A stretch of DNA of 57,160 nt, taken from NCBI GenBank assembly GCA_964642485.1, contig CAZXPA010000001.1, forward strand, positions 1 to 57,160, read 5' to 3'. Positions 51,633-57,160 of the stretch are shown in pieces. The stretch is from CAZXPA01 sp964642485. GTDB taxonomy: Bacteria > Patescibacteriota > Patescibacteriia > UBA2591 > UBA6264. A program made the position numbers and the translations under genes. How positions within the stretch are numbered: position 1 is the first letter of the stretch; each line of letters opens with the position of its first letter. The notes under the pieces are model-generated. The model did not search any database. It saw nothing but the letters and a program-made list of their open reading frames with translations, and was not told the DNA's origin.

Positions 51633-51755
51633 CATGAAAACATGGGGGCATTAGAGCATGAGAACATTCTCCGCCTGCGGCAGATAAGGAAAATTTTGCA
51701 AAACAAAATTTTAATGTTCCAATGTTCCAATGTTAAAATGTTATAATGATTTTAT
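51632..51755 (+). promoter_or_regulatory. Inverted octamer arrays / candidate leaderless promoter before prgI
   Basis: Left arm of ACATGAAA and AGAACAT-type units, a small GC hairpin (CCGCCTGCGG, about 51671-51680), a central AAAATTTTGCAAAACAAAATTTT palindrome-like block, then TGTTCCAA (twice), TGTTAAAA and TGTTATAA. A perfect extended -10, TGTTATAAT (hexamer 51742-51747), ends 8 nt before the ATG at 51756. Confidence 0.55.
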
Positions 51756-52175
51756 ATGCAATTTGTTGTTCCACAATTTATTGATGTCGAAACCAAAATT
51801 ATCGGGCCAGTTACCCCTAAGCAGTTTATTATTCTTATTGTTACAGCTGGTTTGATTTTTGTTTGTTATAAATTAGCTGATTTTACCTTGTTTATTATAG
51901 AGGCTGTAGTTTTGCTTGGTTTAGGGGTAGTGCTTGCTTTTGTCAAGATTAATAGTCAGCCAGTTTATTATTTTCTTTTGAACCTAATTCAGGTTTTTAA
52001 AAAACCCAGTTTAAGAGTTTGGCAAAAAGAGGTCATCCCTGTTTTAGTAGAAAAAGCTAAGAAGAAGAAGAAAGGAGTAGCGGAGCCGATTGTCTCTCGT
52101 CGACCACTTTCTTTGTCCAAGCTTTCACAAGTTGCTTTATTGGTTGACACTGGCGGTCGATATGAGGAAGAGTAG
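51756..52175 (+). CDS. PrgI family protein
   Basis: 139 residues. MQFVVPQFIDVETKIIGPVT followed by PKQFIILIVTAG is the opening of the PrgI family, small membrane proteins that stand beside VirB4 in Gram-positive and Patescibacteria type IV secretion systems. Two close membrane helices (about 22-62) are followed by a conserved ING-like FVKINSQPVYYFLLNLI stretch and a charged cytoplasmic tail. The VirB4 partner and VirB4 follow directly. The start codon lies 8 nt after a perfect TATAAT, so this gene may have its own leaderless message. Confidence 0.85.
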   Translation: MQFVVPQFIDVETKIIGPVTPKQFIILIVTAGLIFVCYKLADFTLFIIEAVVLLGLGVVLAFVKINSQPVYYFLLNLIQVFKKPSLRVWQKEVIPVLVEKAKKKKKGVAEPIVSRRPLSLSKLSQVALLVDTGGRYEEE

Positions 52176-52283
52176 TCATTGGAACATGAGAACATGGGAA
52201 TATAATAACATTAAGATATAAGAATATTTTAAAATTTAAGATAATGTTCTAATGTTAAAATGTTAGAATGTTATAATGAATTT
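52176..52283 (+). promoter_or_regulatory. Octamer arrays / candidate leaderless promoter before 52284
   Basis: Left part: GGAACATGAGAACATGGG units. Right part: TGTTCTAA, TGTTAAAA, TGTTAGAA and TGTTATAA. The perfect extended -10 TGTTATAAT (hexamer 52272-52277) ends exactly 6 nt before the ATG at 52284. Confidence 0.55.
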
Positions 52284-52940
52284 ATGCCTAAACTACCATC
52301 AACTCAAAGATATTTAGACATTTCTGAGATTAAAAATGATTGTTTGGTTCTGAAAAATGGCACTTTATGTGCAATGCTTTTAGCTTCCTCAATTAATTTT
52401 GCTCTTAAATCAGAAGATGAGCAGAAAGCAGTTATTCAAAATTATGTCCGATTTTTAAATGTCCTAGACGCTCCCATGCAGATTGTCATTCAGTCCCGAC
52501 CTTTTAACATCAAACCCTATCTTACTCATTTAGAAGAATTAAAAAAAGCTCAGCGGAATGAACTTTTAAAAAGTCAAATGGGCGATTATTCAGATTTTAT
52601 CAAAGAATTAGTTCAACTTGGTGAGATAATGACCCGACGTTTTTATATTGTTATTCCTTATAATCCTTTGGGCGATAAAAAGCGAGGATTTTTCCCTAGA
52701 ATTTCAGATCTTTTTAGAGCCGCTACAACAGTTAGACTTAAAGCGGCAAGATTTGAAAAATATCGGGAAGCGCTTCTCAGGCGAGTTGATAACATAACGG
52801 CAGGCCTAAAAGCCATGGGGCTTAAAGCAGCCCCGCTTGACACCCAAAGTTTAATCGAACTTTTCTATAATATTTATAACCCAGCAGAATCTGAGACCCA
52901 AAAATTACCTGATTTAAAAGACTTAAGAGTAGAGAAGTAG
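52284..52940 (+). CDS. VirB4-partner (TraC/VirB4 N-domain-like) protein
   Basis: 218 residues. MPKLPSTQRYLDISEIKND, then GTLCAMLLASSINFALKSEDEQ and LDAPMQIVIQSRPFNIKPYL, correspond to the N-terminal part of VirB4/TraC ATPases without the ATPase domain. In Patescibacteria this part is often a separate gene before VirB4, as here. It probably joins VirB4 to the membrane complex through PrgI. The frame extends back to 52260, but those codons are octamer repeat, so the ATG at 52284 is used. No signal peptide. Confidence 0.75.
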   Translation: MPKLPSTQRYLDISEIKNDCLVLKNGTLCAMLLASSINFALKSEDEQKAVIQNYVRFLNVLDAPMQIVIQSRPFNIKPYLTHLEELKKAQRNELLKSQMGDYSDFIKELVQLGEIMTRRFYIVIPYNPLGDKKRGFFPRISDLFRAATTVRLKAARFEKYREALLRRVDNITAGLKAMGLKAAPLDTQSLIELFYNIYNPAESETQKLPDLKDLRVEK

Positions 52941-53142
52941 TTCATTAGAACATGTGGACATGAGAACATTAAATCATTAGAGCATGAGAGCATAAGAACA
53001 TGAGAACATAAATAATTTTTATACGATAAAGATTATATTCTTTGTCTGCTAACAGCAGAGAATGTTCAAATGTTGAAATGTTCAAATGTTAAAATGAGTT
53101 TTGTTCCAATGTTCCAATGTTAAAATGTTAAAATGATTTTGT
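52941..53142 (+). promoter_or_regulatory. Longest octamer region, before virB4
   Basis: About 200 nt without a gene. Left: AGAACATGTGGACATGAGAAC-type units to about 53012. Middle: non-repetitive, with a CTGCT-AAC-AGCAG hairpin (53046-53058). Right: TGTTCAAA, TGTTGAAA, TGTTCCAA and TGTTAAAA units. TGTTAAAAT (hexamer 53129-53134) ends 8 nt before the ATG at 53143. Confidence 0.5.
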
Positions 53143-56100
53143 ATGGCTATTCAACCATCAGCTCTTGATGAGCCAACAATTGAAAAAAAAGAAAAGAAAA
53201 TGAGCGCTCGTGAGATACGAGAGATGAAAGCTCAACAACAAGAAGAAGCCAAAGAGGTCTTAGGAACCGAAGAGGCTTATCGTCGGGGTTTAATTTCAGC
53301 CCGAGATTTAATTGCTCCTTCAGCTTTACGGGTGACCCCGCGATATCTCCAGCTAGGAGATCGGTACTTACGGACTGTTTTTACTACGGTTTTCCCGCGC
53401 TATATTGCAGTTGGTTGGTTTGTCCCAATTATTAATTTTAATGCTTACTTAGATGTGGCCATGTTTTTTTACCCGGTGAAGACAAAGGTGGTTCTTAAAC
53501 AACTACAAAAGCAGGTTGGCAACATTGAGGCAGAGATTAGTGCTAACAGGGAAAAGGGGATGCCCCGCGATCCAATTCAAGAAACAGCTTTAAGAGACAT
53601 TGAAAAGCTTAGAGACGACTTAACAACCGGAATTGAACATTTTTTCCAGTTTGCTTTATATGTAACTATCTATGCTAAAAGTGAGGAAGAATTGGGCATG
53701 TTAACTGAGAAAGTAGAAAGTTTGTTTGCCGCTAAGCTTGTTAAAGCGCGTCGAGCATTTTATCAGTCTGAGCAAGGATTTACCTCTACCCTGCCAATTT
53801 GTCAGGACGAATTAATGGTGGCCGTTAATATGAATTCGTCTCCTTGTGCTTCAAGCTTTCCCTTTATTTCAGCTGATTTAACTTCAGATAATGGTGTCCT
53901 TTACGGTATTAATCGTCATAACAATAGTTTGATACTTTTTGACCGGTTTTCCATGCCTAACGCGAACTTTGTCGTATTCGCCACTAGCGGTTCTGGTAAA
54001 TCCGTTGTAGGGTCCAGTCCAGTTTTAACAAGAAATAAGGGGAAGATTCGACTGACAAAAATCGGACCTTTAATAGAAAAAATTATTAAAAAACAGGGGT
54101 CTATTCAAATAGAAAAAGAAATTGAAGGGGTAGTTGATCCTGAAGTTGAGGTTTATAGTTTTGATAAAAATCTCAAAGGAAAATGGTCAAAAGTTACTGT
54201 AGCGGCCAGGAAAAAGGCACCGGAAATTTTATATCAGTTTAAAACTCAAAGCAGCCGATCAATTACTACAACAGGAGATCACAATATGTTAGTTTTAAGA
54301 AACGGGAAAGTAATTACTGACAAAAGTGAACAGATTAAAAAAGGAGAATATGTGCCGTTAGCGCGAGAGATTCCTGAGCCAAAGAATCCGGTTAAATATT
54401 TTAATTTATTATCTCTTTTAAGAATCTCTAACAGGATTTATGTTGATGGCGGGCAGAAGATTATTCAGCAGAATTACCAGGTTCTTAAAAAAGCACAAAT
54501 TAATCCGCGTTTAGACAAATATCTTTATAAGTATCGCCAGGACAGGCGTATACCAATTAGTTATTTCTGGCAGATTTTAGATTATCTAAAAATAAAGCCG
54601 GATAAGCGCTTTATTGAAGATATTAGGCTTTGTTCTTGCCAAAATCAGAAAAGAAAAGATACAACCTTACCCGCTTTATTTAAAATTACTCCTGAATTTA
54701 TGCGGATACTTGGTTATATTATTAGTGAAGGCACAACNNNNNNNNNNTACAGAAGTTCAAAATGACATCAGGCAGTGTTTAAAGAAATTAAACATTGCTT
54801 ATTATATCCGGGCTAATAAAACATTTGCTATGACTGGTCGAGCATTTATTGAATTAATCAAGGCCTTAAAAGCTTTTGGTAAATCAGGTGAGAAAAGAGT
54901 TCCGCCATTTATATTTAACGTTTCTAATCTCTATTTGACCGAGTTTCTTAAAGCTTATTTTGAGAGTGATGGAGGCATAGAAACCTGTACTATAACGGCT
55001 GTCTCTAAGTCTTCAGGTCTTATTTCTGACCTTTGTTATCTTTTATTAAGGTACGGAATTGTTGGTCGTTCCACTTCCAGAAAAAAAAGGGCTACTAATA
55101 GCGGCGCTTCAGGAATTTATCAGTTTTTAACGATTTCTGGGAGTGAGAATTTAGCTAAATTTGCTCAATATATTAACTTTGTCTCTGATACTAAAAAACA
55201 AAGATTATCAAATATTTTAGGTAAAAAAGCAAATACTAATGTTGATATTATCCCTAAAACGCAGGAGATTTTCAGAGAGATTTATAGATTGTTTCATCCT
55301 CAACTCCACGGAGTGCAAGATATTATCGAATTCAAAAATGGATCTTATAAACCATCTCGAAGGAAATTAAGAGAAGTAATTAAAAAAGTTGAACAAAGAA
55401 TAGAGCACTTTAAAGGACTTGGCAGTAAGTTTGAGACCTTAAAGGTATTACCAACCTTAGATTCAATTATTAGTTTGGGTAAAAATAATAAAGGTTTAAA
55501 TAGCGCTCTTTGGCAAACAATGGGCCAGAGTTGGCGGTTAATGAAAAATCAAGAAGTTCAACCGCGTTCAGCTAATGTTTTTAAGGCAGCTCAAATAATA
55601 GATGAGGCCTCATATTCTTTAACTAATATTAAAAGGGCAATTCATACCGGATTTAAAGAAATGAGCTTGCCTATAAAATATTATAATCTTTCCCTCCAAA
55701 GCGCATTGGTTAATCGTCCAAAAAGTAATACTCGTTATGATATAATTCAGGAGGCAGCCGAATTTATCTGGCAGAATTATCAAAAAATGTTAGCGAGAAT
55801 TCCCCAGGTTAAGGAGAAGTTAGCTCAGCTTAAGATACTGGCCAATTCAGACCTATTCTGGGATCCAATTATTGAAATTAAGAAAATTAAGAACAAAGAT
55901 AAATATGTATATGATTTAATGGTTGATAACGAGGTTTTTTTAGCTGGTCAAAGCGGACTTTTTGTTCATAATTCCTATTTTTGCAAGTTAGAGGTTTTAC
56001 GTTCTTTAATGCTGGGGACAGATGTGATTATTATTGATCCAGAAAAAGAATATAAACATCTTTCTGATGCAGTTGGCGGAACTTTTATTAATATTTCTTT

Positions 56101-57031
56101 AGCTTCAGAGAGCAAAATTAACCCCTTTGATTTACCGAGATCGGGCGCAAAAGATGTAAAAACAGCTGATATAATTCGATCCAGTGTTATTACAATTAAA
56201 GGATTACTAAAGATTATGATTGGTCAGCGTCTTAAGGGCGGAGGCGGAGGATTTAGTCCTCAGGAAGATTCTTTGCTTGATCGAGCTTTATTAGAGACTT
56301 ATGCCAAAAAAGATATTGTCCCTGGTTGTGATTTAACTAAAGTTGAAGTGCCAACCTTAAGCGATCTTCAGGATGTTTTAGGAGGAATGGAGGGCGGAGG
56401 TGATTTGGCCGAGAGATTAAAAAAATATACTGAGGGAACTTTTTCTGGTTTTCTTAATCACCCGACCAATGTTAAGATGGACAATCAATTAGTTATTTTT
56501 TCAGTTCGCGATCTTGAAGACGAACTAAGACCAATGGCTGTTTATACAATTGTTAATTATATTTGGAATGTTGTTCGCGCAGAATTGAAAAGAAGGATTT
56601 TGCTTATTGATGAGGCCTGGTGGTTAATGCAGCATGAAGATTCAGCTAAATTTATTTTTGCCCTGGTTAAGCGCTGTCGAAAATATTATTTAGGTGTAAC
56701 CACAATCACTCAGGATGTTAATGATTTTTTAAACTCTCCTTATGGTCGGGCAATTGTGACTAATTCTGCTATGCAATTACTTTTGAAACAGTCGCCAGCA
56801 GCGGTTGATTCAGTTGTTAAGACTTTTATGTTGACCGAGGGAGAGAAATACCTACTCTTAGAGTGCGGAGTTGGTGATGGAATATTTTTTGCTGGGGCTA
56901 AACATGCAGCCATTAAAGTAGTAGCTTCTTATTCCGAAGATCAGCTGATTACTTCAGATCCAAAACAAATGTTAGAAATTGAGGAAGCTAAGCGCGAGTT
57001 TGCTCAAAGTATGGGGGAGAAAGCTGGGTAA
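53143..57031 (+). CDS. VirB4-type secretion ATPase interrupted by an intein
   Basis: The exteins total about 638 residues: 286 before and 352 after the intein. The N-extein ends in VVFATSGSGK, the first part of the Walker A loop. The C-extein opens with SYFCKLEVLRSLMLG and contains DVIIIDPEKEYKHL, Walker B ILLIDEAWWLMQ and TITQDVNDFLNSPYGRAIV, all typical of VirB4/TraC ATPases that power type IV secretion at the inner membrane. Joined, the loop reads GSGKSYFCKLE, so splicing restores an intact ATP site. The two halves lie in different frames only because of a 10-N gap (54738-54747): a gap length divisible by 3 would unite them. The gene follows its N-domain partner and PrgI. Confidence 0.88.
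54001..55972 (+). mobile_element. Large intein with LAGLIDADG homing endonuclease in the VirB4 P-loop
   Basis: About 657 residues. Block A: SVVGSSPVLTRNKGKI, with Ser as first residue. Block B: TTTGDHNMLVL (the TxxH His). Endonuclease block C: MRILGYIISEGT (54700-54737). Block E: FLKAYFESDGGIE (about 54939-54983). Block F: VYDLMVDNEVFLAG. Block G: LFVHN followed by Ser+1. An additional about 190-residue helical region lies between blocks E and F. The junctions are GSGK|S... and ...VHN|S; both begin with the codon TCC. WDPIIEIKKI before block F resembles archaeal-type inteins. The catalytic residues for splicing (Ser1, block B His, final His-Asn, Ser+1) are all present, so splicing is likely. 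Confidence 0.88.
54738..54747. other. Short assembly gap (10 N) in the intein
   Basis: Ten N within endonuclease block C. The reading frame shifts across it: upstream codons need one phase and downstream codons another. A true gap length that is a multiple of three would restore one continuous frame. The reading shift is therefore an artefact, not a frameshift mutation. Confidence 0.85.
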
Positions 57032-57160
57032 TTCGTTACTTGGTTAATCAGGTAATTGGCATCTTAATCTTGAGCACCCAATCCCTAATCCCCAATCCCC
57101 AGTTAACTTAATCAAATTAAATTATGTTATATTCAAAGATATTGTTTATAACATGAAGGT
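57032..57160. other. Window end, no complete gene
   Basis: AT-rich, with a CCCTAATCCCCAATCCCCAG stretch (about 57083-57102) resembling the CCAATTTCTAATT-type intergenic repeats. An ATG at 57153 is the last possible start, but only a few bases of any gene remain in the window. Nothing more can be supported. Confidence 0.4.

Noticed and set aside
52941..53142. Tandem repeats that might be a CRISPR array
   Set aside because: The units are 8 nt, contiguous and without spacers; no cas genes are in the window.
53143..54765. VirB4 appears as two frames, as if frameshifted
   Set aside because: The change of frame falls exactly at the 10-N gap; intein and extein motifs continue in order on both sides. 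A gap length that is a multiple of three restores one frame.

Overview
The window looks like a piece of a Candidate Phyla Radiation (Patescibacteria) genome, probably Parcubacteria-like, assembled from a metagenome. The evidence is AT-rich DNA, tightly packed genes, a type IV secretion-like gene set of the sort common in that group (PrgI, split VirB4, VirB6/TrbL-like protein, several VirB2/TrbC-like pilins), many short-lineage hypothetical proteins and two runs of N. TGA acts as a stop (for example at the ends of ruvC and the PHP gene), which argues against the TGA-as-glycine lineages (Gracilibacteria, Absconditabacteria). The placement is an inference from gene content; no rRNA or tRNA gene was seen.

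Layout. 1-3.1 kb: a C39-like peptidase, a REP-associated tyrosine transposase (RAYT) flanked by perfect palindromes, an M23 peptidase and a kinase fragment. 3.1-9.6 kb: a class A penicillin-binding protein divergent from tyrS-galU-solute-binding lipoprotein. 9.7-12.2 kb: four VirB2/TrbC-like pilin genes with a large structured intergenic element. 12.2-19.7 kb: two pairs of GT2 plus polytopic membrane glycosyltransferase-like genes, a third membrane glycosyltransferase, and a phosphoglucose/phosphomannose isomerase. 19.8-21.0 kb: yebC-ruvC. 21.1-30.7 kb: an alpha-glucan cluster (GH15, glycogen synthase, three GH57 proteins), an APH-fold kinase and a PHP phosphoesterase. 30.8-33.1 kb: a beta-propeller lipoprotein that may be imported and a LysM-CHAP hydrolase. 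33.2-36.7 kb: leuS and rsmA. 36.8-57.0 kb: a type IV secretion-like operon with a Ca-binding-repeat protein, a giant Cys-rich surface protein of about 2,800 residues, a second RAYT inserted in the operon, a VirB6-like protein, a proline-rich protein, PrgI, a VirB4 partner and a VirB4 ATPase interrupted in its P-loop by a large intein.

How it fits together. The PBP, M23, CHAP and PG-binding pilin proteins would remodel the wall. GT2/GT-C pairs, GalU and the PGI/PMI enzyme would supply and transfer surface sugars. The glucan cluster would build and break an intracellular storage polymer. The secretion operon and pilin array would build an envelope-spanning machine, with the giant protein as a plausible contact or adhesion factor.

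The most interesting non-gene structure is repetitive. (i) Period-8 arrays of TGTTNNAA stand directly before many start codons. Their last units match an extended -10 promoter (TGnTATAAT), and the start codon lies exactly 6 or 8 nt after it in eight genes, which suggests tandem promoters giving leaderless mRNAs. (ii) GC-rich palindromes are inserted in frame inside several conserved genes, like Rickettsia palindromic elements. (iii) Each RAYT gene has its own palindrome family, with copies elsewhere in the window.
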